A stretch of 43,942 nt of DNA from Clostridia bacterium (GCA_017432405.1 JAFRJF010000283.1:1-43942); one strand, 5' to 3'; positions 15,631-23,023 are shown, numbered from the stretch's first letter. Numbers and translations: made by a program. The notes: a model not told the origin generated them from the sequence alone.

Positions 15631-15677
15631 GATGCAGCTTTCTTGGTTTACTGGCGGTAAACCAAGAAAGCTGCATC
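15631..15677. repeat. perfect 20-bp hairpin
   Basis: Arms 15631-15650 and 15658-15677 are perfectly complementary around CTGGCGG. The stem has a run of AAGAAAGC/GCTTTCTT. It sits about 100 bases beyond the stop of the SH3-protein gene on the minus strand and could terminate it, though no clean T-run follows. Confidence 0.55.
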
Positions 15678-15776
15678 ATATGACTGGCGGAAAAGCAGGT
15701 AAAAGTCAGCGCATCCGGGAGCGATCCATGTTGCAGAGCGCTCCCGCTTGATACGCGTGGGGTTGACCCATCCGCA

Positions 15777-16277
15777 TCACATATGTATCCATCCAACCGC
15801 GCCACGCAGGCTGACGAGGTACCAATCGCCATCCTCCTTCAATATGGGAAGGCGGGTACCCTTATCGAGCAGGGCGACCTTGGGCGAGGCAGTGTCGTCC
15901 CAGGCGTAAACCGAAGTTTTCTGTTCGGTCACATACCAGGACGGATTGATGACGATGTAGTCTGAATTGATCCAGCCGCAGGGAGAGTCCTCGGAATCAC
16001 CAAGGGTGCAATAGACAAATCCGTTCTCTTCCTGGGGCCCTGAGGGCAGATCCGCGTCGATCACGATGGGCTGGTCTCCGTAATCCAGGGACTGTATCGC
16101 TTTGGCGGAAGCGCTCGGCTTATCCCGCAATGTGAGTTTATCGCACAGCACCACGGCCGGATAACCGATTTGCTGCCCCGGGCCATAAGGCGGTATGATT
16201 TCCGCGTGAGCAACCCCAATGCATCCGAGCATGACGACCAGCGCCATCAGAATAGTCAGCCAACCATGTTTTTTCAT
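15777..16277 (-). CDS. secreted SH3-type (bacterial SH3b) protein
   Basis: Protein of 166 residues with a Sec signal peptide (MKKHGWLTILMALVVMLGC...AHA). The mature part holds two SH3b-like repeats: VVLCDKLTLRDKPSASAKAIQSLDYGD and TSVYAWDDTASPKVALLDKGTRL...DGDWYLVSLRGAVGWIHM, the last ending in the typical GWI strand. Such domains bind cell-wall or extracellular ligands. A Cys in the signal region (LGC) is not a clear lipobox. The ATG at 16277 is chosen, with a GAGAGGG box about eight bases upstream; ATG 16283 is too close to it. It lies 86 bases after lpdD on the same strand and may or may not be part of that transcript. Confidence 0.8.
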   Translation of the reverse strand: MKKHGWLTILMALVVMLGCIGVAHAEIIPPYGPGQQIGYPAVVLCDKLTLRDKPSASAKAIQSLDYGDQPIVIDADLPSGPQEENGFVYCTLGDSEDSPCGWINSDYIVINPSWYVTEQKTSVYAWDDTASPKVALLDKGTRLPILKEDGDWYLVSLRGAVGWIHM

Positions 16278-16363
16278 GTCCATTTCCCTCTCTTTCATGT
16301 ATTCCTCGGTTAGACGTAGAACCCGGCATTTTCGTTCCATGTGTGAATCGGAGATGGCCACCC

Positions 16364-16720
16364 TCACCTGTGCTGCATTTTCCCGAGCATCCCCTCGAGC
16401 AGCCGGTCTGTCGCCCGAATCACTGCTTCGACGCCCTCCTTCGTCAGGCCGTCGTAGTGGATGCCAACCTCGACCACGGCGGGCAAAAGGCCCTCGTCCT
16501 TCAGGCGCTTGCCCCAGCGACGGCTCACGACGTCGTCCCGGTGGGTCGGGAACAGCGCGGTCTCCTCCCCGTCCGGGCCGATGTTCGTCACCGCGCCGAT
16601 GTGGGGCTTGTCGCCGCCATAGATCGAGATGTGGACACCCTTCGGAAACAGCGTCACGCTGGCGACGATCATCCGACCCAGGCATTCCACCGCTTCATAT
16701 ATCCCCCGCACGTCATGCAT
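16364..16720 (-). CDS. lpdD: LpdD-like subunit of hydroxyarylic acid decarboxylase module
   Basis: Small protein of 118 residues matching the LpdD-like (prenylated-flavin chaperone-like) family that accompanies LpdC/UbiD decarboxylases. Core motifs are GVHISIYGGDKPHIGAV, the histidine of FPTHRDDVVSRRW, and GIHYDGLTKEGVEAV. In lactobacilli lpdD is linked to lpdB and lpdC for gallate and protocatechuate decarboxylation; its exact role is debated. The ATG at 16720 follows the ubiX stop by four bases. In-frame ATGs at 16741 and 16753 would overlap ubiX and lack a good ribosome-binding site. It is the last gene of the tight operon. Confidence 0.75.
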   Translation of the reverse strand: MHDVRGIYEAVECLGRMIVASVTLFPKGVHISIYGGDKPHIGAVTNIGPDGEETALFPTHRDDVVSRRWGKRLKDEGLLPAVVEVGIHYDGLTKEGVEAVIRATDRLLEGMLGKMQHR

Positions 16721-16724
16721 AGCG

Positions 16725-17288
16725 CTAACCCTGCCATTCATAGTCGTCGTCATCCAGACCGAACTGGCTCAGCACGCGCTGAACGGTGTAGGCCGTGCAT
16801 TCTTTGACGGTCAGCGGCCTGCGGTAATACGCGGGCACCGGCGGCAGGATCACCGCGCCCAACTGACTGGCCTCGTACAGGTTGCGCAGGTGGACGGTGG
16901 ACAGCGGCGTCTCCCGGGCGACCAGGGCCAGCTTCCACCGCTCCTTCAGGCACACATCCGCCGCGCGAAGCAGCAGGTTGTCGCTGTAGCCGGTGACGAT
17001 GCCCGCCACGGTCTTCATGCTGCACGGCGCCACGACCATGCCCATCGTCCTGAACGACCCGCTGGCGATGGATGCGCCGATGGCGTCATTGTCGTGCCGG
17101 AAATCCGCCATGGTCCTCAGCTGCTCAAGCGTGACATCGCACTCCGCGCTCAGCGTCAGCGCCGCGCTTGTGGTCACCACCAGATGGGTCTCCACCTCCG
17201 GGTGCCTCTCATTCAGTTGTCTCAACAACTCGACGGTGAGCGGTGCGCCGGACGCCCCGCTCATGCCGATGATCAATCGCTCAGCCAT
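16725..17288 (-). CDS. ubiX: UbiX/LpdB-type flavin prenyltransferase
   Basis: Makes prenylated FMN, the cofactor of UbiD enzymes, from FMN and dimethylallyl phosphate. The product has 187 residues, normal for the family. It shows the N-terminal Rossmann motif MSGASGAPLTVELL, the TTSA strand, VVAPCSMKTVAGIVTGYSDNLLLRAADVCLKE and LVARETPLSTVHLRN, the last including conserved phosphate-binding residues, then ILPPVPAYYRRP. Its ATG at 17288 overlaps the end of the UbiD gene by eight bases (ATGGCTGA), so the two are translationally coupled. Cofactor maker and user are thus encoded side by side. The name lpdB would fit equally. Confidence 0.93.
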   Translation of the reverse strand: MAERLIIGMSGASGAPLTVELLRQLNERHPEVETHLVVTTSAALTLSAECDVTLEQLRTMADFRHDNDAIGASIASGSFRTMGMVVAPCSMKTVAGIVTGYSDNLLLRAADVCLKERWKLALVARETPLSTVHLRNLYEASQLGAVILPPVPAYYRRPLTVKECTAYTVQRVLSQFGLDDDDYEWQG

Positions 17289-18555
17289 GCAGCCACTTTC
17301 CCGGATCGAGCTCCATAAACGGTGCCCGAACGAATCGGTCCTTCTGGTCAAAGGGAACGGTGCAGTCGAATATGGTCTTGCAGGAGATGCCCACATCCCG
17401 TATGGAGGGGCTGTACTCCGGGCTGCTGGACGGGTCCAGCGGATGGCAGCGCACGCCGGGGATCGTGATGATATCCCGATCCCCCTGGAAGCGGGTGTTC
17501 ATGGCCCAGAGCACATCGTTGGTGTCAAATATGTCCACGTCCTCGTCCACCAGGATCACGTGCTTGAGCTCCGGGAAGGCTGAGAACGCCAGCAGGGCCG
17601 CCTGCCGCTGTTTGCCTTCGTCCGTATGGACGGTCTTTTTGCACTGAAGGATGGCCATGTACTTGCCGCCGCCGGAGCGATGGGCATAGACGTTGATCAC
17701 CTTGCCGGGCAGTGCCCTGTCGATCAGGCTGAATATGCTGGCCTCGGTGGGCAGGCCCGCCATGTTCACATGCTCCTCGCTGGGGCCGATGCAGGTCTGC
17801 ATGATGGGGTCGACCCTGTGCGTTACAGCCTTCACCTTGAGCAGCCAGCATTCATGGCTGGCCCTGCCGTTGTAGCCGGGGAACTCCGGCATGGCGTAGC
17901 CGGTGTGGGAATTCTGGTCCTCCACCACATGGTTGCTGCCGGGAAGGATCTCGCCCTCGATCACATACTCCGCGTTGGCGATGGCCTGTTCATTCACCGT
18001 CAGGCATTTCACCATCTTCACCGGCTCGCCCCGCAGGGCCCCGGCGATGGACAATTCATTGAAGCCCAGGGGCGTGGTGGGCGGCTCGAAGCAGGAACAC
18101 ACCGACACCGCCGGGTCCACGCCGATGGACACCGAGATCGGCAGGGCCTGACCCAGCTCCGTGGCCCGCTCGGCCATCGCGCCGATGTGGCGGCTGCCAG
18201 GCTGGAGGAAGATCGAAAGCTCGTCTCTCGACTGGATGCACATGCGGTGAATGGTTACATCGGAAAGCCCGGTATCCGGGTGGGTCGCGTAGCACATGCC
18301 CAGGGTGATGTAGGGACCGGCGTCCAGGGGGGTGTTGGTCGGCGCGGGGATGAGCCGGAACAGATCAAAGTCCGCGTCCGTGGCCCTGTGCACCACCTGC
18401 TGGCAGGGCGGACGTGGGACGAGAACATCAGCGCCGTAAGGCCGCCCTTGACCACCATATCCAGGGTAGAAACCCTGGCCAAAGTCCCCGTTGACCCTAC
18501 AATGGTATATTTCCGGCATCGGGATTTCCACAGTGCCCGTGTGATACAGCTTCAT
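17281..18555 (-). CDS. lpdC: UbiD-family hydroxybenzoate decarboxylase, LpdC-like, with shortened N-terminus
   Basis: Prenyl-FMN dependent (de)carboxylase of 424 residues. From about residue 50 to the end it follows the gallate/protocatechuate decarboxylase LpdC closely: TDADFDLFRLIPAPTN, DAGPYITLG, SDVTIHRM, GSRHIGAM, FEPPTTPLGFNELSIAGA, HTGYAMPEFPGY, GPSEEHVNMAGLPTEASI, ILVDEDVDIFDTNDVLWAMNTRFQ and TVPFDQKDRF. LpdC proteins are near 490 residues, so about 70 N-terminal residues are missing, and the first 50 residues here do not resemble the family. The ATG at 18555 overlaps the upstream stop (ATGA), which leaves no room for an extension in this frame. Either a truncated but coupled protein or a decayed gene is possible. 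Substrate is inferred only. Confidence 0.85.
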   Translation of the reverse strand: MKLYHTGTVEIPMPEIYHCRVNGDFGQGFYPGYGGQGRPYGADVLVPRPPCQQVVHRATDADFDLFRLIPAPTNTPLDAGPYITLGMCYATHPDTGLSDVTIHRMCIQSRDELSIFLQPGSRHIGAMAERATELGQALPISVSIGVDPAVSVCSCFEPPTTPLGFNELSIAGALRGEPVKMVKCLTVNEQAIANAEYVIEGEILPGSNHVVEDQNSHTGYAMPEFPGYNGRASHECWLLKVKAVTHRVDPIMQTCIGPSEEHVNMAGLPTEASIFSLIDRALPGKVINVYAHRSGGGKYMAILQCKKTVHTDEGKQRQAALLAFSAFPELKHVILVDEDVDIFDTNDVLWAMNTRFQGDRDIITIPGVRCHPLDPSSSPEYSPSIRDVGISCKTIFDCTVPFDQKDRFVRAPFMELDPGKWLHG

Positions 18556-19820
18556 GTCAATACCCTTCCGCTGTCCATTTCAGCTACGGTGACAGGCGTC
18601 GTTCCGCATTCTGCGCAAGCTATCCCGTTTTCCTTCAGTTCATCCAGCAAGGCGTCATAGTAGCGACGATCCTCGAAGGGCTGGAGAAAGGAGACGAAGA
18701 TATTCCCGTTCACCGCCGCAATCTCAATCAACGGGAACGGCCCCACCGGGGTTTCAGTCCAGAATTCCCTTATGTGACGCCCCAGCTGCGGGTATTTCCA
18801 CCTTCCCACGTAGCTGACGATGTAGGTCGCCGCGTCGTAGGTTCCAGCCATGGCCTGGCCGGCAATCCTTGCCTTTGTGGAGAAATCCGGAAGCTCCAGT
18901 ATCATCCGGGCCACGGAGCCCGCCACCGTCATCCCCTGTACGACCCTGTCCTCGTCTGCCTGCACAAACGTCTTCCCCCGATAGGCGGTACACTGCCTGT
19001 CCAGCGACATCCGGCGGATTCTGTCATCGTAGTGAAAGACCACCCGGTTTGTGCAGTTATGAAAGGTATCGTCGGCCTTCAGCATAGGGCGGGCATTGAC
19101 CACGTAATTGCTGACCAGCGGCGCTTCGTGCTCCGGGTGAACGCGCTCGATCGCCCTCGCAATCAATACGGACAGCATGATGCCCGGCGTCCCGTCGTTT
19201 GACCTTGTAAACGGAATAAATGACGCCTCCGGGATCATCAGCTTCAGAATCAGCCCCTTGCCGTCCACATGCGCAAGCCCGGACGCCTTCATCAGGTTGA
19301 ATGCCTTCGGTGACGCCGGAAGGTTGAGCCTGGCGAGGTCTATGAGCGGTAAATCGTCCACCGGGTCGCGGGTCTCCTGTTCTGATACCGGCGTATCCAG
19401 CGTTTTTATGCCGGGAATATCCCGTTCATCGAGATAGTAGTACAGCAGCGTGGCGATCAGCGCATACACACCCGTTCCGTCGGAGCGCCCGTGGAAAAAA
19501 TCTATAAACAGATTATCCCCGTCATAGCACACCGCCCAGATATGGCCGTTGGTCTGTGGCGCGCCCAGCGTGACCGCCTGACTCGTGTGAAGCAGCGCGA
19601 CCGGCCTGTCGTTCTCCTCATAGTAAAACTCGCGCTCGTTTCTTCTGAGTGAGACGCAAAAATAGGGATACCTGTGCGCCGTCCTGTCCACTGCAATTCT
19701 CAGTTTCTTCCCGTCGATGCCGTGATCGAGGCGCAGATGGAAGCGAATCGTATAGCTTCCATGGCTCGTCGCATAGAGCATCGTCGCGTCACCCCGGGTG
19801 ACCTTCAGTCCTGGATCCAT
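18552..19820 (-). CDS. condensation/alcohol-acetyltransferase-like acyltransferase in UbiD operon
   Basis: Protein of 422 residues resembling the CoA-dependent acyltransferase (chloramphenicol acetyltransferase/condensation domain) superfamily. The catalytic signature HxxxDG is H110-GRS-D114-G in FIDFFHGRSDGTGVYALIA, followed by a tyrosine-rich helix (LLYYYLDERD) as in alcohol-acetyltransferase-like proteins. No DFGWG motif is seen. No carrier-protein or adenylation domain is attached, so a free small-molecule acceptor is likely. The ATG at 19820 is chosen, with GGGTGG ten bases upstream; an in-frame TTG at 19871 has no ribosome-binding site. Its stop overlaps the ATG of the UbiD gene (ATGA). 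The function with aromatic decarboxylases is unknown. Confidence 0.65.
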   Translation of the reverse strand: MDPGLKVTRGDATMLYATSHGSYTIRFHLRLDHGIDGKKLRIAVDRTAHRYPYFCVSLRRNEREFYYEENDRPVALLHTSQAVTLGAPQTNGHIWAVCYDGDNLFIDFFHGRSDGTGVYALIATLLYYYLDERDIPGIKTLDTPVSEQETRDPVDDLPLIDLARLNLPASPKAFNLMKASGLAHVDGKGLILKLMIPEASFIPFTRSNDGTPGIMLSVLIARAIERVHPEHEAPLVSNYVVNARPMLKADDTFHNCTNRVVFHYDDRIRRMSLDRQCTAYRGKTFVQADEDRVVQGMTVAGSVARMILELPDFSTKARIAGQAMAGTYDAATYIVSYVGRWKYPQLGRHIREFWTETPVGPFPLIEIAAVNGNIFVSFLQPFEDRRYYDALLDELKENGIACAECGTTPVTVAEMDSGRVLT

Positions 19821-19977
19821 CGTCTGCGTTCCACCCTTCGAAAAAATCCGGTATGCGCCTGAGCGCTGCAATTAACAGTTTTCTTTTTCCGCGTGCACTT
19901 TCCTTGCCACACAGGGAACGACCTTCCTGTAGGCCAACGCGCCGCGAAGCACGGCCCGCAGTCGCAAACCCACGGAA

Positions 19978-20409
19978 TCACCCCGCCTGATCGCCTACAG
20001 TCACCATACGGCCCTGCCCATACGGGTCGGCATACGCCTCTCCAACCAAACTGTTCAGCGTGACCGTGATGTATTCCAGCAACGCTTCGCTGTCCGCCGC
20101 GTCAGACTCTTCCAGAACGTCGGCCTGCCGGAACATGGTAAAGCCGTCCCCATCGACGAGGATATAGTCGTTGGTCACAAGCCTGTATTCCGCCTGGGCG
20201 TCTATCGGCTCGCCTCCGACCCTGACGTTCCCCACCCGCCGGGGCATGCCCTCGTTGACGGCGACAAACATCTTCTGCTTATCCTCTACGCAGGGCGTCG
20301 GTACAGTCAGGTCGACCTTATCCTTCGTCAGTTCCGCTTCCGCCCATGCAGGCCAAACGCTGAAGGCCATGAGCACAGCAAGAAGCAATCCTGTTCTTTT
20401 CACAAGCAT
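19978..20409 (-). CDS. secreted remnant: signal peptide joined to 5'-nucleotidase C-terminal domain
   Basis: Protein of 143 residues with a signal peptide (VKRTGLLLAVLMAFSVWPAWA) directly followed by the end of a 5'-nucleotidase C-terminal domain: VRVGGEPIDAQAEYRLVTNDYILVDGDGFTMF, the substrate-stacking region of UshA-type enzymes. The whole N-terminal metallophosphatase domain and the first part of the C-terminal domain are absent (full enzymes exceed 500 residues), so catalysis is not expected. An internal in-frame deletion of a larger gene is the simplest origin. A good promoter remains at 20480-20508. ATG 20409 has an AGGG box close upstream; GTG 20403 has the better spacing and is a real alternative. 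Treat it as a likely pseudogene that can still be expressed. Confidence 0.6.
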   Translation of the reverse strand: MLVKRTGLLLAVLMAFSVWPAWAEAELTKDKVDLTVPTPCVEDKQKMFVAVNEGMPRRVGNVRVGGEPIDAQAEYRLVTNDYILVDGDGFTMFRQADVLEESDAADSEALLEYITVTLNSLVGEAYADPYGQGRMVTVGDQAG

Positions 20410-20479
20410 CTCTCCCTCAAGGTATATTGCTGCTGCGAAAATCTGTATATATGTGATCTACCATAAGCCGTCCTGTACA

Positions 20480-20508
20480 ATCATACCAGATGCAAAACCC
20501 TTTGTAAA
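20480..20508 (-). promoter_or_regulatory. promoter of the 5'-nucleotidase remnant
   Basis: Minus strand TTTACA (20503-20508), 17 bases, TATGAT (20480-20485), with TG one base before the -10 box (extended -10). The predicted leader is about 65 bases. Confidence 0.6.
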
Positions 20509-20533
20509 GGACTTTGAATTGCCATTTGAGCGT

Positions 20534-20794
20534 TCATATGCCCGCAATCAACGCGAGCAGTATCGCCACGGGAACAGTCACCGTGTCCCATTCGCTTGGA
20601 AAGAACAGCTCCGTCACGGCCCCCACAGTCGCGCCCAGGAGGGCGGCAACCGCAGCCCGACCCGTGTCGAGCCCACCGAAGAAGCGCAGCACGAACGTAC
20701 CTGAGAGAAAGGCCGCCACGAACATGGCCAGCGTGCCCTCCCATGACTTGACTGCAAACGGGGTCCTGATCTTGTGTCTGCCAAACGGTATGTA
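20534..20794 (-). pseudogene. C-terminal fragment of a polyprenol/phytol-kinase-like (CTP-dependent) membrane protein
   Basis: In this frame the peptide begins right after a TGA codon with YIPFGRHKIRTPFAVKSWEG, then TLAMFVAAFLSGTFVLRFFGG and two more membrane segments, ending ILLALIAGI. The KSWEG(T/S)LAM block is typical of the dolichol/phytol kinase and DgkA-like CTP:lipid kinases. About 86 codons remain, compared with over 200 in the family, and there is no start codon with a ribosome-binding site. It abuts a TauE/SafE fragment in another frame, so both genes were cut and joined here. Confidence 0.6.
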
Positions 20795-21113
20795 TCAGTC
20801 GGCCAATACAGGCCAGGGTCTGCACCGCCAGCGGCACGGTGGAAATCTGTGGCCAGAAGTGCAGCAACAGCATGCTCCAGCCCCGCTTGAGGTCGATATT
20901 CCCGTGCTTTGCATAAGTGCAGGTGGTCACCGCCGAGCCGAGAATATCCGACGCCAGGGCGATGGCGGTAGCCTGATATGCGCCGGTCTCCCCGGCAAAG
21001 GATGGGCAAAGCACGATCAAAATCGGCACCATGACGGTAGCCGCAGAAAGCCCTGCCAGACCCGTGCCTATCCCGGCGCCAAGCGCTGCTATGATATACC
21101 AGATCCACTTCAT
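20795..21113 (-). pseudogene. N-terminal fragment of a TauE/SafE-family permease
   Basis: The ATG at 21113 opens a reading frame with KWIWYIIAALGAGIGTGLAG, ATVMVPILIVLCP, the family's GAYQATAIALASDILGSAVT block and NIDLKRGWSMLLL. Homology ends near residue 105 (about 20800), and the frame continues into nonsense made from the out-of-frame kinase fragment. TauE/SafE proteins have about 250 residues and two symmetric halves, so the second half is gone. A functional permease is not expected. Confidence 0.65.
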
Positions 21114-21290
21114 CTCTTCAGCTCCGTTGTCTTTTACCCAGCCTCATACAAAAAAAGCACGACCACACTTCGGCCCACTCCGGGCACGTTGCAGCCACTG
21201 TATTTTCTCCGTTTGATTCATCGTCTCACGCAGCTTCCCGTCCTTCCAATCCAGGCAGGAACCGTCGTCCCGCCCCTTTCGTTTCCCGTA

Positions 21291-21758
21291 TTAATCTCCC
21301 AATCCCAGCTCCGCGCACAGCTTCAGATACCGGGCCTGCTCATGCGGCTTGACTTCCTTGGTCGGATCTGAAAGGCTGTGGTGGATCACATCGGCGTCCT
21401 TCAGGATCTCGTCCATGGGGCTGTCCACCTCCGCTTTGCTGTCGTGATGTGCGATGGCGGAGCAGATGATGTCGGTTTCCGCCTCCGTGGTGAGTGCCAG
21501 CTTGCCCAGCAGCTTCCGCGCGTAATCCGCGCCGAGGCGGGCGTGTTCGTCGTAGCTGCCCGACTTATAGGCGTACAGGTCGTGGAGCAGCCCCGCCATC
21601 GTCGCAAGCTCCGCATCCTCCCCCCGCTTCCTTGCCAGCACCGCCGCCGCCAATGCGACGCCGTGCAGGTGGGCAACCGCCTTGGCACGCTTGTCGCCAT
21701 CCTCCATCTTTTCCAAAACCTTGTGAACCTGCTTCTGCAAATCCTTGATTCGGCTCAT
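21291..21758 (-). CDS. HD-domain phosphohydrolase family protein
   Basis: Protein of 155 residues with a complete HD-type metal site: an N-terminal His (VAHLHGVALAAAVLARKRG), the doublet in MAGLLHDLYAYK, then SAIAHHDSK and a late Asp in LKDADVIHHSL. The LLHDLYAYKSG and IAHHDSK blocks resemble small clostridial HD-superfamily hydrolases of unknown substrate. The ATG at 21758 has GGAGGGA eight bases upstream. It is immediately preceded by the stop of a small gene remnant (21774-21869), so it once had an upstream partner in an operon. Confidence 0.85.
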   Translation of the reverse strand: MSRIKDLQKQVHKVLEKMEDGDKRAKAVAHLHGVALAAAVLARKRGEDAELATMAGLLHDLYAYKSGSYDEHARLGADYARKLLGKLALTTEAETDIICSAIAHHDSKAEVDSPMDEILKDADVIHHSLSDPTKEVKPHEQARYLKLCAELGLGD

Positions 21759-21773
21759 GTATGTCCCTCCATG

Positions 21774-21869
21774 TCATTTCATATAGCGCGTTATGTCCAC
21801 ACCCCACAGATTCGCTGTCTTAATGAGTTCTTCCGGGCCCATATCGTCCACGCTGAGCGCATCCACGAC
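21774..21869 (-). pseudogene. C-terminal remnant of an unidentified gene upstream of the HD gene
   Basis: An in-frame run reads VVDALSVDDMGPEELIKT, then ANLWGVDITRYMK and TGA at 21774. It reads like a normal protein C-terminus, placed just upstream of the HD-gene ribosome-binding site, but a TAG closes the frame about five codons further upstream and no start codon exists. The parent family was not recognised. Confidence 0.4.
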
Positions 21870-21952
21870 TGAACATAGATACTAAAAAACGCCCCTCTTC
21901 CCATCCCGCACGCCCTGTTTTTCAAGAAGCTGTGCACCACATGGAACGCTTC

Positions 21953-21981
21953 TTGCAAAGTGAAGCTGCCTGTGGTAAACT
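21953..21981 (+). promoter_or_regulatory. promoter of the fructosamine-kinase remnant and metallophosphoesterase
   Basis: TTGCAA (21953-21958), 17 bases, TAAACT (21976-21981), with TG one base before the -10 box (TGGTAAACT). It still can drive the downstream phosphoesterase gene. Confidence 0.5.
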
Positions 21982-22010
21982 GGACTCGCAAGGAAAGGAC
22001 AGAATTCCAT

Positions 22011-22283
22011 ATGTCACTCAACAGTACCCTTCACGCCATATTCGGCGCCGATCTGCATCGCGCCTTCCCCGTCTCCGGCGGGGATATCAACGAAGCCTTC
22101 TGCCTGACGCTGACCGGCTGGTACAGGGACAACTACATCGGAGCAAGCCCGCAAATAAATACGCCGCATGACAGCTGGGTCGCATTCTATCGGGATTGTC
22201 GCCTTGTACTGCAATTCAGGCAGGCGCGGCACTGCTTTGAATCACTATACCTGACAGAAAGGAAGGTTGAGGCACAGCCATGA
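22011..22283 (+). pseudogene. internally deleted fructosamine-kinase family remnant
   Basis: An open frame of 90 codons. It begins like bacterial fructosamine kinases (FGADLHRAFPVSGGDINEAFCLTL) and then jumps to a block from the middle of that family (WYRDNYIGASPQINTP, DSWVAFYRDCRLVLQ). The ATP-binding beta strands between these blocks and the catalytic C-lobe after them (the HGDLW and D-P-A region) are missing, so kinase activity is not expected. The frame stays open, and its stop overlaps the ATG of the phosphoesterase gene (ATGA). It may therefore persist because its translation feeds that gene. ATG 22011 has an AAGGA box upstream. Confidence 0.65.
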
Positions 22284-23023
22284 GTTTATTCGCCATCGGA
22301 GACCTGCATCTGCATTTCCAGTCCCAACTGAAAGCGCCCGGCCAGTTGAGTGAGCGCGTATGGAAAAATCACGAGGAACGGTTTCGGAAGAATTGCGCCG
22401 CCGTGGTTCGGGAGAGCGACACCCTGGTACTCGTCGGCGATCACAGCTGGGGCCGCAATCTTGTGGAATGTGAGCAGGATCTGCAATACATCATAGACCT
22501 GCCCGGCAGAAAGGTGCTCCTCCGGGGCAATCACGACATGTTTTGGGACGCGAAGAAGACCGCCGCGTTGAACCGCCAGTTTGAAGGCCGGCTGTTTTTC
22601 CTGCAGAACAACTACTTCCCCTACCGCGATATCGCGTTGGTGGGCACCAAGGGCTACACCTTTGAAGGCCCCTTCTACCTGAACCGTCGTCGGCAGATCA
22701 CCGGCTGGGATGAGAAAGAGGCGGAACACGCAGAGAAGCTGGTGGAACGGGAGTTGGAGCGCCTGCGCACATCCTTTGAAGCTGCAAAAAACGACGGCTA
22801 TACCCGCTTCATAATGTTCCTTCACTACCCGCCCACCAACATCCTGGAAAGGCGCAGCGCCTTCACCGACATGGCAGAGGCCTACGGCGCTGAGCAGGTC
22901 ATCTACGCCCACTGCCATGGTCAGAGACGATTCCACGACAGCATCGAAGGCCGTTTTCACGAGATTGAATACAGGTTGGTTTCCGGTGATTATTTGGTGT
23001 GGAATCCGGCAAGATTGCAATGA
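22280..23023 (+). CDS. calcineurin-like metallophosphoesterase
   Basis: Protein of 247 residues with the full binuclear metal site: GDLHLHF at the N-terminus, VGDHSWG (the GD motif), GNHDMFW, a histidine in MFLHYPP and the terminal YAHCHGQ, which corresponds to GHxH. The spacing fits cytoplasmic YmdB/MPP-like phosphoesterases found in clostridia; the substrate is unknown. No signal peptide is present. The ATG at 22280 overlaps the stop of the preceding kinase remnant. The residual GAGG box in that remnant is used as ribosome-binding site. Function beyond phosphoester hydrolysis cannot be stated. Confidence 0.85.
   Translation: MSLFAIGDLHLHFQSQLKAPGQLSERVWKNHEERFRKNCAAVVRESDTLVLVGDHSWGRNLVECEQDLQYIIDLPGRKVLLRGNHDMFWDAKKTAALNRQFEGRLFFLQNNYFPYRDIALVGTKGYTFEGPFYLNRRRQITGWDEKEAEHAEKLVERELERLRTSFEAAKNDGYTRFIMFLHYPPTNILERRSAFTDMAEAYGAEQVIYAHCHGQRRFHDSIEGRFHEIEYRLVSGDYLVWNPARLQ

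Larger units (their letters stand above)
15161..15776. other. gene-free region with hairpins and a kinase remnant
   Basis: 616 bases without an intact gene. It holds the tail of a broken kinase-like gene on the minus strand and two strong inverted repeats (15548-15598 and 15631-15677). From 15678 to 15776 nothing was recognised. The structure suggests decay of an inserted or deleted segment. Confidence 0.6.

Noticed and set aside
16777..17025. Extra small genes overlapping ubiX on the same strand
   Set aside because: Alternative-frame shadow of a complete UbiX protein.
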